From Tragulus kanchil (taxonomy: Eukaryota; Chordata; Mammalia; Artiodactyla; Tragulidae), in the NCBI GenBank assembly GCA_022376925.1, contig JAIOJX010000032.1:295730897-295794896 (forward strand): DNA of 64,000 nucleotides. The letters are read 5' to 3'. Below, piece by piece: positions 30,085-40,860 of this stretch (positions within the stretch are counted from its first letter, which is position 1; each line of letters opens with the position of its first letter). The position numbers and the translations under genes were made by a program. The notes beneath the pieces are model-generated. The model was given only the letters and a program-made list of their open reading frames with translations, searched no databases and was not told the origin of the DNA.

Positions 30085-30495
30085 ATGAGATACCATAGAA
30101 TAACTACAGATAGCTAAAATGGAAAAGATTGACAATTACAAGCATTGGCGAGGATGCAGAAAATAAGAAACTCATACAGTGTTGGTGGTAGTATAAAATG
30201 GTATAGTTACTTTGAAAACAAGCTCATTTTTACCAAAGTTACCTCATGACCCAGAAATCCCATTCCTAAACACTTATCAAGAAATATATATATAATGCAT
30301 ATATTTACAAAATGACTTATACAAAGGTGTCCATAGCAGCTTTGTAATAGGCAAAAGGAAAAAACTAAAATGTCCATCAGTAGGTGAATGGATAAATAAA
30401 CTGTGGTGTGTTCATACAACCACAGACTATGGTTAAGGAATAATTTAAAGAACCTTGTATAATCATGGCTCTCACACAGATATAAAATGAATGTA
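30085..30495 (+). mobile_element. Old L1 3' remnant, sense (first copy)
   Basis: ACTACAGATAGCTAAAATGG, GATTGACAATTACAAGCATT, GTCCATCAGTAGGTGAATGG and ACTATGGTTAAGGAATAATT read in L1 sense order. A further L1-like piece (GTAATAAAAGAGAATGAACT) follows at 30870-31015. Copies from block 8 are at 31254-31664 and 32039-32184. Confidence 0.68.
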
Positions 30496-31253
30496 TCAAA
30501 GGTTTTCATTAATATTTAAGTCATTAATTAATGAAAGATCCAAAAAGATCTTACAAAGTTCAAAGGAAAGTTCAAAGTACCACAGGCACATATATATATT
30601 CAAATGAGGAATAATAAAATGTTTTACAAATAGATGCAAAACCCTGCGGAACTGATCAAACCCACAGTGCAATAATAAAATACATTCCACTGAACACAAT
30701 TTGCATTTCTATACACAAGAATAAATCTTAAAAAAAAAAAACCGAACAGTTATTTCCAAGAAGGATGTGCCAGACTGCACCCTGTTTTCACTGGATACTC
30801 AGTTTTTAGACCATTGCAAAATTCATGTTTTTAGAGCACTTCAAAAATTGTCAGTTTTCCTCTATATTACACAGTAATAAAAGAGAATGAACTATTGGTA
30901 CACAGACAGATGACACTTGTAGATACTATGTTCAGAAAAAAAAAAAGGTAGACCAAAAAAACCCACTAGTACATACGGTATTATACCAGGTTACTCTGGG
31001 GGCAGAAATTAACTCCACAAAGGAACCAAGTAATATCTCATTGCATGCATATAGCCCATTTGTTTATCCACTCAACTACCAGTGCACACTTGGTATCTTC
31101 CCACATTTTGGCTGTTGTGAATAACGCTGCTAAGAGCTCTGGTGTACAAGCATCACTCCCTACCTAACAGCCAGAAAGAACTTTCTTAAAGGTAAATCTG
31201 TTCAGTCCCTTTCCTCATATACACCTTCTGTGGTAATGGTAAATTAAACCATA

Positions 31254-31664
31254 ATGAGATACCATAGAATAACTACAGATAGCTAAAATGGAAAAGATTG
31301 ACAATTACAAGCATTGGCGAGGATGCAGAAAATAAGAAACTCATACAGTGTTGGTGGTAGTATAAAATGGTATAGTTACTTTGAAAACAAGCTCATTTTT
31401 ACCAAAGTTACCTCATGACCCAGAAATCCCATTCCTAAACACTTATCAAGAAATATATATATAATGCATATATTTACAAAATGACTTATACAAAGGTGTC
31501 CATAGCAGCTTTGTAATAGGCAAAAGGAAAAAACTAAAATGTCCATCAGTAGGTGAATGGATAAATAAACTGTGGTGTGTTCATACAACCACAGACTATG
31601 GTTAAGGAATAATTTAAAGAACCTTGTATAATCATGGCTCTCACACAGATATAAAATGAATGTA
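31254..31664 (+). mobile_element. Old L1 3' remnant, sense (second copy)
   Basis: This is the block-8 repeat of 30085-30495. Confidence 0.65.
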
Positions 31665-32193
31665 TCAAAGGTTTTCATTAATATTTAAGTCATTAATTAA
31701 TGAAAGATCCAAAAAGATCTTACAAAGTTCAAAGGAAAGTTCAAAGTACCACAGGCACATATATATATTCAAATGAGGAATAATAAAATGTTTTACAAAT
31801 AGATGCAAAACCCTGCGGAACTGATCAAACCCACAGTGCAATAATAAAATACATTCCACTGAACACAATTTGCATTTCTATACACAAGAATAAATCTTAA
31901 AAAAAAAAAACCGAACAGTTATTTCCAAGAAGGATGTGCCAGACTGCACCCTGTTTTCACTGGATACTCAGTTTTTAGACCATTGCAAAATTCATGTTTT
32001 TAGAGCACTTCAAAAATTGTCAGTTTTCCTCTATATTACACAGTAATAAAAGAGAATGAACTATTGGTACACAGACAGATGACACTTGTAGATACTATGT
32101 TCAGAAAAAAAAAAAGGTAGACCAAAAAAACCCACTAGTACATACGGTATTATACCAGGTTACTCTGGGGGCAGAAATTAACTCCACAAAGGA

Positions 32194-32900
32194 AGCTCCA
32201 CAGGAGAATTTTATGGGGTGCTGGAAATGATATATAACTTGATTTAAGTGATAGAGATACATATATATATGTTGTATATGTGTATGTTATGTATGTAATA
32301 TGTATACATAAAGTCATTGATTTTACTTAAAATGAGTATGCAAGCCTCTCCCTAGCCCAGTTGCCCCAAAACCCAACAATTGTTATTTGTCCTTAGAGTG
32401 AAGGCCAAACCTAGGTCTGTCCTCTGCTTCCTATAATGTGTCACGTCTCTCCACTTTTCCTTTTTCTGATAATCTCTCAAAACTACCATACACAGTCTTT
32501 TCAGTTTCCCGGCCTCTGCCTACAAATCATACATGTCATATCTCAGGTAACAGCATACCTTTTGAAATCCTTACCCAAATCTGCAAATCTGCCCTCCTAT
32601 GTGCCTCCATAACATGAACCAGCATTCTGATCGCTTGTGCTCTTATCATAAAGCATCCAAGCGTCCTCCTCAAAAAATGGCTAAAAGACCATGTGCTCCA
32701 TGACGCTACTCTCCAGGTCCTGGCACAATGCCTAGCACTGGACAAGGGCACAAAGTTGAAGAACAGTGAAGAAAAAAAGCAAAAGGAAAACTCAGGCAGT
32801 GTGTGGTCCAGGCGATTTCAGCCTGAGTGTTAAACCTCATTGAATTCTGGGAGAGGATCCTACTTGTGGTACCATTTGAGCCTAAAAGTTAGTGCTTTAT
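32194..32900. other. Unassigned stretch
   Basis: A TATATATATG-rich low-complexity segment near 32262-32310 is followed by unique-looking sequence. No gene or repeat is recognised. The 71-codon minus-strand frame at 32536-32751 has no known homologue that I can name. Confidence 0.4.
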
Positions 32901-32924
32901 TCTTTTGGTAAATTATTCTTTTTT

Positions 32925-33025
32925 AAAAAAAAAATATTTATTTTTGGCTGTGCTGTGTTGTTGTTGCTGCACAGGCTTTACACTGCCAGGCAGATTCTTT
33001 ACCACTGAGCCACCTGGGAAGCCCT
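32925..33025 (-). mobile_element. Internally deleted tRNA-Glu SINE
   Basis: The tail (ATTTATTTTTGGCTGTGCTG) and head (AGATTCTTTACCACTGAGCC, then CCTGGGAAGCCC) are joined with most of the body missing. Confidence 0.75.
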
Positions 33026-33089
33026 ACACTTTGTTCTTTAGCCCCATCCTGCTTCCTGTTCGGTCATTCTGCTATTAAAAGTCTGTTTA

Positions 33090-33335
33090 GGTCTTCCCTG
33101 GTGGTTCAGTGGGTAAAGAGTCCGCCTTGCAATGCAGGGGTCACCGGTTCGATCCTTGCCCCGGGAAGATCCCATGTGCCAATGAGCGGCTGGGTGGGTG
33201 TGTCCAATTACCAGCCAGCGCTCTGGCGCGCATGCGCCCAGAGCCAGTGCTCTGCAAGAAGCCACTACGGCGGGAGGCCCACACAGGCCAAAGAATAAAG
33301 ATGGATGAAAATCAATAAATACATAACCAATAAAG
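33090..33335 (+). mobile_element. tRNA-Glu SINE
   Basis: The order is GTCTTCCCTGGTGGTTCAGT, CACCGGTTCGATCCTTGCCC, TGTGTCCAATTACCAGCCAG, GAGGCCCACACAGGCCAAAG. An AAT-rich microsatellite (33346-33363) follows. Confidence 0.9.
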
Positions 33336-33339
33336 GAGG

Positions 33340-33600
33340 CAAAAATTAATAATAATAATAATACAGTCTGTTTCACTTACTCTACTTTTGTTTTTTTTTT
33401 TTTTTTTTCCCTACGGAGAGTAATTCAACAGCGAGGTGTTCTGTTTGTCCCATTCGGTTTTGTTTTTGAGCACTGAAAAAAATGGCAGATTTATATAGCT
33501 AATGGGAAGTTGGTGTGTAACAGTGAGCTCAACTCTATTCTGTATGACGACCCAGAGGTGTGGAATGGGAATTGGGGAGGGAAGTAAGGAGATCGAAGAG
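33340..33600. other. AAT tract, T run and unassigned sequence
   Basis: Holds (AAT)n at about 33346-33363 and a T18 run at about 33391. The remainder is unrecognised. Confidence 0.45.
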
Positions 33601-33604
33601 AGAG

Positions 33605-33710
33605 GGGATATATATATACATACAGCTGGTTCATTTTTGTTGTACAGCAGAAGCTAACACAACATTGTAAAGCAATTATACTCTAATTTTGGATAAAAGG
33701 GGGGAAAAAC
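33605..33710 (+). mobile_element. L1 3' terminus, artiodactyl type
   Basis: CAGCTGGTTCATTTTTGTTG, TACAGCAGAAGCTAACACAA and CATTGTAAAGCAATTATACT, the last ~100 bp of ruminant L1 in sense orientation. Confidence 0.82.
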
Positions 33711-34199
33711 TAGCAGATTTCAGTCACAAAATAGGACTAAAACAGATTTTTCAGTTTTTCTTAAAAAGAGAAATAAATGAAGGAGGAAAAGAAAACCTGG
33801 CGTTAGGGACTCCAGAGTCTCCTGTCGGAAAAATCAACTGGAACTTCAGTGTGTGTCTCTACTCTGATACCGCACATGTCCCTGGATGCATCTGATTTTG
33901 ACAGCCCTTTCTCCATCAGCGACAATTTCCAGTTGCTCAGTTAGAAGAGAAGGGGCGTGGCTGACGCCAGCTTTACCAAGCAGGTGGGGAGACAGACAAA
34001 CCCTCGGAGACAGAGGGTCAGAACCAGAGAGACCAGGGCACAGACCCTTGGCGTGGCCTATAGGAACTCAAAAATCTCTGGCTCCCCTTAAACGGCGGCC
34101 GGGGTTTTCAACCCAACCACCCTCCGGTTTCAGGAGCCTATTTCATTGACAGCTTTTTGCAACTCACTGTGTAACTTAGTAAAAACAAAGGCCTCTGCC

Positions 34200-34440
34200 A
34201 GGGCCGGAAGCCCGGGGTTTGACCGTAGTCACCTGACCTCAAATTCCGGGCTCTGATTGGGCTTTGGAAATACGTGCCCTTCTCAGTCCCGAACGTGTAT
34301 CCCGCTCCAGCAGCCCACGGGGCGGGGACTGGTGCCACGGGACGATCGTATTGGTCGGCTTCTCCAGGACGCAGCCAATCAGAATCCGTTGGCTTCCGGC
34401 GCGAAGTGAGCTGGCGCGCGGCGCCAGGACTGCGGCGGCG
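34200..34440 (+). promoter_or_regulatory. CpG-island promoter (first copy)
   Basis: This is the only GC- and CpG-rich stretch in the window. It carries ATTGG/CCAAT boxes at 34256-34260, 34350-34354 and 34375-34379, an Sp1-type GGGGCGGGG at 34319-34327, and GGCGCGAA at 34398-34405, the reverse complement of the E2F consensus TTCGCGCC, followed by GC-rich GCGGCGGCGGCGCGGGG. There is no TATA box. The arrangement is typical of a housekeeping or cell-cycle gene promoter. Direction is inferred as plus from the splice donor just downstream. The gene is not identified. Confidence 0.75.
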
Positions 34441-34490
34441 GCGCGGGGAGTTTAGATCTTGGTTCCGCCCGCCTGGAGACCATAGGAGAG
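34425..34490 (+). other. Probable non-coding first exon with splice donor (first copy)
   Basis: Immediately downstream of the promoter, ACCATAGGAGAG|GTGAGTGCCG supplies a near-consensus 5' splice site at 34490/34491. No ATG lies in the ~65 nt before the donor, so a 5'-UTR exon is likely. The start position is a guess from promoter-element spacing. Confidence 0.55.
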
Positions 34491-35313
34491 GTGAGTGCCG
34501 GCGCAAGCTGGTTTATAGGTTGTCGGCCTGCTCCAGCCCCTTTCCTGGCCATCACGGAGAGGGAGGCTTCTCCTGCGCCTCCCCTGGTACGCGTCGGTTC
34601 GGCTAGGCCCTCTGAGTCCTCCCGTCCGGCGAGCAGCATGGGAGGAGAGCCGAGACTCTTGGATCCTCAGATGCGGAAGCAGAGGCCCGTGGGTAGGGGC
34701 TGGCTTTGCCAGGCAGTCTCAGGGCGTCGGGAGCAGAGCTGCCTAGCACCCGCTATGTTCTTGTTCGTGTGCTCCAGTTCGTACCCTGATGAATGGCACA
34801 GAACAGTCAGTGCCCGGAATTCTGGCACTACCTCCGTGTTTCTCTCCCGAGGGAAGACCAAAACTTTGTGCTTTATCTATGGCCTTTGAGACAGTCATGA
34901 ACCAGGCTATGGTGTTTTGAGTGTCTGCTTTGTACCACGTGCCAGGCATTCCTTTATTTTAAAACTGTAGCTTGCCCCCAGCAAAGGGAAATGGTTAAGG
35001 TGCATCTGATTTTGACAGCCCTTTCTCCATCAGCGACAATTTCCAGTTGCTCAGTTAGAAGAGAAGGGGCGTGGCTGACGCCAGCTTTACCAAGCAGGTG
35101 GGGAGACAGACAAACCCTCGGAGACAGAGGGTCAGAACCAGAGAGACCAGGGCACAGACCCTTGGCGTGGCCTATAGGAACTCAAAAATCTCTGGCTCCC
35201 CTTAAACGGCGGCCGGGGTTTTCAACCCAACCACCCTCCGGTTTCAGGAGCCTATTTCATTGACAGCTTTTTGCAACTCACTGTGTAACTTAGTAAAAAC
35301 AAAGGCCTCTGCC

Positions 35314-35554
35314 AGGGCCGGAAGCCCGGGGTTTGACCGTAGTCACCTGACCTCAAATTCCGGGCTCTGATTGGGCTTTGGAAATACGTGCCCTTCTCAG
35401 TCCCGAACGTGTATCCCGCTCCAGCAGCCCACGGGGCGGGGACTGGTGCCACGGGACGATCGTATTGGTCGGCTTCTCCAGGACGCAGCCAATCAGAATC
35501 CGTTGGCTTCCGGCGCGAAGTGAGCTGGCGCGCGGCGCCAGGACTGCGGCGGCG
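35314..35554 (+). promoter_or_regulatory. CpG-island promoter (second copy)
   Basis: This is the exact block-9 repeat of 34200-34440, with the same CCAAT, Sp1 and E2F-like sites displaced by 1114. If real, it would be a duplicated promoter. An assembly duplicate is the favoured reading. Confidence 0.7.
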
Positions 35555-35604
35555 GCGCGGGGAGTTTAGATCTTGGTTCCGCCCGCCTGGAGACCATAGG
35601 AGAG
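35539..35604 (+). other. Probable first exon with splice donor (second copy)
   Basis: Repeat of 34425-34490; the donor AGAG|GTGAGT lies at 35604/35605. Confidence 0.5.
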
Positions 35605-36111
35605 GTGAGTGCCGGCGCAAGCTGGTTTATAGGTTGTCGGCCTGCTCCAGCCCCTTTCCTGGCCATCACGGAGAGGGAGGCTTCTCCTGCGCCTCCCCTG
35701 GTACGCGTCGGTTCGGCTAGGCCCTCTGAGTCCTCCCGTCCGGCGAGCAGCATGGGAGGAGAGCCGAGACTCTTGGATCCTCAGATGCGGAAGCAGAGGC
35801 CCGTGGGTAGGGGCTGGCTTTGCCAGGCAGTCTCAGGGCGTCGGGAGCAGAGCTGCCTAGCACCCGCTATGTTCTTGTTCGTGTGCTCCAGTTCGTACCC
35901 TGATGAATGGCACAGAACAGTCAGTGCCCGGAATTCTGGCACTACCTCCGTGTTTCTCTCCCGAGGGAAGACCAAAACTTTGTGCTTTATCTATGGCCTT
36001 TGAGACAGTCATGAACCAGGCTATGGTGTTTTGAGTGTCTGCTTTGTACCACGTGCCAGGCATTCCTTTATTTTAAAACTGTAGCTTGCCCCCAGCAAAG
36101 GGAAATGGTTA

Positions 36112-36335
36112 AGGACCCAGACTATATCAGATTGCTTGAGTTCATTTGCCGGCCCCTGCACGTACTCATTCAGTGACTATCCAACTGTTACTTTCAGTGC
36201 CTCAGTTTCCTTCTCATATGAAGGAGATGAGCTGTTCTACATTCTAGAGTTTTTGTTAGTATTGAACCGACTTAATACTTTATATGCTGTAAGTGTTCAA
36301 AGAGTACTTGGTACAGAGTAAGCGTTCTAGTATTA
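36112..36335 (+). mobile_element. MIR SINE remnant
   Basis: The MIR order is recognisable: GATTGCTTGAGTTCATTTGC, TTTCAGTGCCTCAGTTTCCT, GTAAGTGTTCAAAGAGTACT and TGGTACAGAGTAAGCGTTCT. Confidence 0.72.
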
Positions 36336-36575
36336 CCACCCAGAGAACTAGAAGATTGTCCTCATTGTAGGCAGTGAGGCTGGAGCACAAACAAGTGCCT
36401 CTATGATAAAAGAGTATTTGGTGTTAAATTTTAGAGATAGGATTTGAACTAAGAATTGCCTGACTCCAAATACCTTACACAACATGGGGATTTCTCCCTT
36501 CCACCTCACTTGCCCTTAGGTTACTTGGTACTTTGAACACCTAATGGCCTGAGGTGGAACAGGTACCTGACAGCT

Positions 36576-36782
36576 TGTGCTTCCCTAGTGGTAAAGAATC
36601 CGCCTGCCAGTGCAGGAGACTCCAGTTCGATCCCTGGGTGGGGAAGATTCTCTGGAGGAGGAAATGGCAACCCACTCCAGGATTCTTGCCTGGAGAATCC
36701 CATGGATAGAGGAGCCTGGTGGGCTCCACCAGTCCTTGGGGTCACACAGAGTCAGATAGGACATAGCAATTGAACAACCACC
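36576..36782 (+). mobile_element. Bov-tA SINE (first copy)
   Basis: TGCTTCCCTAGTGGTAAAGA, CCAGTTCGATCCCTGGGTGG, GGAAATGGCAACCCACTCCA, CTTGCCTGGAGAATCCCATG and the end GGACATAGCAATTGAACAAC. The second copy is at 37676-37882. Confidence 0.93.
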
Positions 36783-36844
36783 TGACAGCTCCTGATGCCA
36801 CCAGTGTGGATAAGTAGCACTCTTGTGTCCCTGTCAGGATTCAA

Positions 36845-36930
36845 GGGCAATATATGTAGCTGATTCATTTTGTTGTACAGCAAAAACCAACTCAACATTG
36901 TAAAGCAACTATACTCCAATTAAAGAAAGA
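36845..36930 (+). mobile_element. L1 3' terminus (repeated at 37945-38030)
   Basis: TAGCTGATTCATTTTGTTGT, ACAGCAAAAACCAACTCAAC and GTAAAGCAACTATACTCCAA are the terminal ruminant L1 sequence in sense orientation. Confidence 0.82.
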
Positions 36931-37145
36931 AAGATTAAGGGGCAGTAATGAGACAGATTAGGTGAGAGAGCAGTAATTGGAGAAGAGAGAGTAGTCTGTG
37001 GGAGATAGTAAATAGAATTAAATTGAACCAGCATTTAGTTAGCTAAGCTGCTGTCAAAAAGTGACTTACAGGAGACTTCCCTCGGTAGTTGGTGTGAGCG
37101 GTTGCAAGTCGCTCTCTTAAAAAAAAAAAAAAAAAAAGTGATTTA

Positions 37146-37468
37146 CAGGCCTTCCTTGGTGGCGCAGTGGATTAGGAATCCACCTGCTCCTGCAGGGGAC
37201 ATGGGTTCAATCCGTGGCTTGGGAAGATTCTACAAGCCGAGGATCAATGAAGCCCCAGCGCCACCAATTGCTGAGCCTGAGCTCTAGAGCCCCTGTGCTT
37301 AGAGACCATGAGCTGCAACTAGAGAGGCCACCCCAATGAGAAGTCCAGGCACCCGAAGATAAAGTAACTCCCACTCATGGCAACTAAAGAAAGCCCAAAC
37401 AAATCAAGGATGACCTGGATGACCCAGTGCAGCTGCAAATAAAACCAATTAATTCAAAAAAAAAAAAA
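37146..37468 (+). mobile_element. CHR-2-like SINE (first copy)
   Basis: GGCCTTCCTTGGTGGCGCAG, GGGTTCAATCCGTGGCTTGG, then GAGCTGCAACTAGAGAGGCC and an A12 tail. The second copy is at about 38240-38563. Confidence 0.88.
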
Positions 37469-37675
37469 GGGCGGGGGGCTTCCCTGGTGGTCCAGTGAAT
37501 GAAGAGTCTGCCTTGCAGAACAGGGGACACTGGTTCCATCTCTGACCCGGGAAGATCCCACGTGCCGCAGAGCAGCTTTACTGGTGTGTCCAATTGCGAG
37601 TCAGTGCTCTGGAGCCATGCGCCCAGAGCCAGAGCTGCACCTAATGGCCTGAGGTGGAACAGGTACCTGACAGCT

Positions 37676-37882
37676 TGTGCTTCCCTAGTGGTAAAGAATC
37701 CGCCTGCCAGTGCAGGAGACTCCAGTTCGATCCCTGGGTGGGGAAGATTCTCTGGAGGAGGAAATGGCAACCCACTCCAGGATTCTTGCCTGGAGAATCC
37801 CATGGATAGAGGAGCCTGGTGGGCTCCACCAGTCCTTGGGGTCACACAGAGTCAGATAGGACATAGCAATTGAACAACCACC
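37676..37882 (+). mobile_element. Bov-tA SINE (second copy)
   Basis: This is the block-10 repeat of 36576-36782. Confidence 0.9.
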
Positions 37883-38239
37883 TGACAGCTCCTGATGCCA
37901 CCAGTGTGGATAAGTAGCACTCTTGTGTCCCTGTCAGGATTCAAGGGCAATATATGTAGCTGATTCATTTTGTTGTACAGCAAAAACCAACTCAACATTG
38001 TAAAGCAACTATACTCCAATTAAAGAAAGAAAGATTAAGGGGCAGTAATGAGACAGATTAGGTGAGAGAGCAGTAATTGGAGAAGAGAGAGTAGTCTGTG
38101 GGAGATAGTAAATAGAATTAAATTGAACCAGCATTTAGTTAGCTAAGCTGCTGTAAAAAAGTGACTTACAGGAGACTTCCCTCGGTAGTTGGTGTGAGCG
38201 GTTGCAAGTCGCTCTCTTAAAAAAAAAAAATAGTGATTT

Positions 38240-38563
38240 ACAGGCCTTCCTTGGTGGCGCAGTGGATTAGGAATCCACCTGCTCCTGCAGGGGACATGGG
38301 TTCAATCCGTGGCTTGGGAAGATTCTACAAGCCGAGGATCAATGAAGCCCCAGCGCCACCAATTGCTGAGCCTGAGCTCTAGAGCCCCTGTGCTTAGAGA
38401 CCATGAGCTGCAACTAGAGAGGCCACCCCAATGAGAAGTCCAGGCACCCGAAGATAAAGTAACTCCCACTCATGGCAACTAAAGAAAGCCCAAACAAATC
38501 AAGGATGACCTGGATGACCCAGTGCAGCTGCAAATAAAACCAATTAATTCAAAAAAAAAAAAA
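38240..38563 (+). mobile_element. CHR-2-like SINE (second copy)
   Basis: This is the block-10 repeat of 37146-37468. Confidence 0.85.
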
Positions 38564-38572
38564 GGGCGGGGG

Positions 38573-38850
38573 GCTTCCCTGGTGGTCCAGTGAATGAAGA
38601 GTCTGCCTTGCAGAACAGGGGACACTGGTTCCATCTCTGACCCGGGAAGATCCCACGTGCCGCAGAGCAGCTTTACTGGTGTGTCCAATTGCGAGTCAGT
38701 GCTCTGGAGCCATGCGCCCAGAGCCAGAGCTCTGCAAGGAGAGAGGCCGCTGCGATAGGAGGCCCACATAGGCCAAAGAATAAAGATGGATGAAAATAAT
38801 TGATTAAAAAAATCAGTAAGAGAGGCCAAAATTTAAAAGAAAAAAAAAAG
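38573..38850 (+). mobile_element. tRNA-Glu SINE (complete; clipped copy at 37478-37636)
   Basis: GGGCTTCCCTGGTGGTCCAG, CTGGTTCCATCTCTGACCCG, TGTGTCCAATTGCGAGTCAG, GGAGGCCCACATAGGCCAAA. The first occurrence is cut off at 37636 by the block-10 junction. Confidence 0.88.
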
Positions 38851-38919
38851 TAACTTACGAGGAAAGGAAATTTATGGAACTTGAGTCATTTTCAGTGTAG
38901 GTCCCCATGGTCACCATGT

Positions 38920-39040
38920 TATAAGTAGTATTCCTCATGCTTCCAGCAACCGGGAGAAGTAGCTATTGCCTTTGTTTTACTGATAAAGAAGTCCGGAGTT
39001 TAAAAACTGGGCAAAGACCACAGTGTTAGATGTATAGTCA
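38920..39040 (-). mobile_element. MIR-like remnant
   Basis: GTAGCTATTGCCTTTGTTTT and ACTGATAAAGAAGTCCGGAG resemble the antisense MIR core (ATTTTACAGATGAGGAAACTG). Diverged. Confidence 0.45.
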
Positions 39041-39147
39041 AAGAACAGTGTGCAGGAAAATTATAATATCCACTTTAGGATAGTCACAAGCTCCAAAGAG
39101 GGAAACAGCGAAAGTGAGTAGGAATTGAGAAATAGGATCGAGGTTGG

Positions 39148-39350
39148 GCTTTGCTGTTGGCTCTGTGGTAAAGAATCTGCCCTCTAATGAAGGAAAGGCA
39201 AGTTTGATTCCTAGTTCTGGAAGATCCCCTGGTGAAGGAAATGGCAAGCTATTCCAGTATTCTTGCCTGGGAAATTCATGGACAGAGGAACGGTGGGCTA
39301 CAGGCCGTGGAATCCCAAAAGTCAGACAGAACTTAGCAACTGAACAGTAA
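39148..39350 (+). mobile_element. Bov-tA SINE
   Basis: GGGCTTTGCTGTTGGCTCTG, GATCCCCTGGTGAAGGAAAT, GGCAAGCTATTCCAGTATTC and the end GACAGAACTTAGCAACTGAA. Confidence 0.9.
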
Positions 39351-39559
39351 CAGGATAGAGTTTAAATTTTTAAATTTGGTTGGTGGGTACATGAGAGTTG
39401 GTCTATTTCTTATACTTTCCTGTATGTTTTAAATATTTAAAATAAAAATGAAATTTATAAAGCTAAGTATAAACACTTTCATATTGAATATAGTAGTATT
39501 AAATGTATTTTTAATGTGTAATATTTTCTTTATATACTTATAGTTGGCTTACAGTATTG

Positions 39560-39872
39560 TTTTTTTTTTTTTAAGATTTGTTTATTTATTTATGTGGGGG
39601 AGGGGAGCGGGCGGGCCACCTCCATTGGTCTTTCACTTGTCTATTTTCATCCATCCTTGTTCTTTGGCCCGTGTGGGCCTCTCATTGCGGTGGCCTCTGT
39701 TGTCGCAGAGCACCGGCTCTGGGCACATGCACTCCAGAGCTCCAGCTTGGTAATTGGACACATGGGTCTAGCCGCTCCATGGCATGTGGGATCTTCCCAG
39801 GCCAGGAATCCAACCGGCGCCCCCTGCACTGCAAGGCGGTGTCCTTGCCCACTGGACCACCAGGGAAGTCCT
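39560..39872 (-). mobile_element. tRNA-Glu SINE
   Basis: A T12 tail and AAGATTTGTTTATTTATTTA, TTCTTTGGCCCGTGTGGGCC, AATTGGACACATGGGTCTAG and the head CCACCAGGGAAGTCC on the plus strand. The right flank TACAGTATTGTATTT echoes the left flank TACAGTATTGTTTTT, a target-site duplication. Confidence 0.92.
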
Positions 39873-39884
39873 ACAGTATTGTAT

Positions 39885-40860
39885 TTATTTTAGGTATATT
39901 GCATAGGTATTCAGTGTTTTTTTGCAAATTATACATCTTTAAATGTTATTACAGGGTAATGGTCTAAGTCCACGCATGTAGCTGCAGATGGCAGAATTTC
40001 ATTTTTCTTATGGCTGAGTAATACTTCTTTCTCTGTGTATGTGTGCAGTACACCACATCCTTTTAATTCATTCGTCTGCTGCTGGGGTTGCTTCAGTGTG
40101 TTTGCTATAATAAATAGTGCTACTATGAACATTGGGTGCATGTATCTTTTCAAATTAGTGTTTTCGATTTTTCTGGGTATATATACCCAGAAGTGGAATT
40201 GATCATATGGTAGTTCACTTTCAGTTTTTGAGGAACCTCCATGCTGTTTTCTTTAATGGCTGCACTGTTCCCATCAATAGTGTACAAGGGTTCCCTCTTT
40301 TCCACTTCTTTTCCAACATTGGTTGTTTGTAGGCTTTTTGGTGTCAGCCATTCTGATGTGAGGTGATAATCTCGTTGTTTTGACTTGCATTTTCTCTCAT
40401 AATTAGCAATATTGAGCAGTTTTCATGGACCCAGTAGCCATCTGTATGTCTTCTTTGGAAAAATGTCTATTTAGGTCTTCTGCCTGTTTTTTGATTGGGT
40501 TTTTTGTTTGTCCAGTGCCACTTGTTGAAGAGACTGTCTTTGCTTCGTAGTGTATTGTTGCCTTCGTTATTTTAAATGAATTGATCATAGGTGTATGAGT
40601 TTGCTTCTGGGCTCTCTAACCTGTTCCATTGATCTGTGTATCTGTTCTTGTGTTAGTACCATGCTGTTTGATTTCTGTGGCTTTCTAGTATAGTCTGAAG
40701 TTTGGGAGGGCAGTACCTCCAGTTTTGTTCTTTCTTCTCATGATTATTTCAGCAATTTGAGGGGTTTTTTTTTATGATTTCATGTGAATTTTAGAATTAT
40801 TTGTTCTAATTCTGTGAAAAATGTCATGTGGTTGCATTTCAGCTATATATTGCTTTGAGT
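39885..40860 (-). mobile_element. L1 ORF2 3' half, antisense
   Basis: The plus strand shows antisense L1 landmarks: GCTGAGTAATACTTCTTTCT, GCTACTATGAACATTGGGTG, TATATACCCAGAAGTGGAAT, ATTCTGATGTGAGGTGATAA, TTGATCTGTGTATCTGTTCT and ACCATGCTGTTTGATTTCTG. All frames are closed. It is a relatively recent L1 piece compared with the remnants to its right. Confidence 0.87.

Larger units (their letters stand above)
29856..32193. repeat. Direct tandem duplication block 8 (unit 1169 bp)
   Basis: Bases 29856-31024 recur at 31025-32193 with a constant offset of 1169. Copy 1 ends CTCCACAAAGGA|ACCAAG and copy 2 ends CTCCACAAAGGA|AGCTCC. The two copies look identical in length and sequence. Confidence 0.96.
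33887..36114. repeat. Direct tandem duplication block 9 (unit 1114 bp) containing a CpG island
   Basis: Bases 33887-35000 recur at 35001-36114 at a constant offset of 1114. Copy 1 ends ATGGTTAAGG|TGCATCTG and copy 2 ends ATGGTTAAGG|ACCCAGAC. The whole promoter and first exon are therefore present twice. Confidence 0.96.
36538..38731. repeat. Direct tandem duplication block 10 (units 1100 and 1094 bp)
   Basis: Bases 36538-37637 recur at 37638-38731. An A run is 19 long in copy 1 and about 11 in copy 2, accounting for most of the length change. The junction falls inside a SINE (GAGCCAGAGCT|GCACCTAATGG); the SINE continues normally only in copy 2. Confidence 0.95.

Noticed and set aside
33090..33335. 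tRNA-like A and B boxes in SINE heads considered as tRNA genes
   Set aside because: They are the tRNA-Glu-derived 5' parts of SINEs. They continue into SINE bodies and lack a complete cloverleaf with acceptor stem.
34138..36063. Frames of 110-132 codons within the CpG island
   Set aside because: GC-rich DNA has few stops. The frames lie on both strands, overlap the promoter elements and show no protein family, and the putative exon there has no ATG before its donor.
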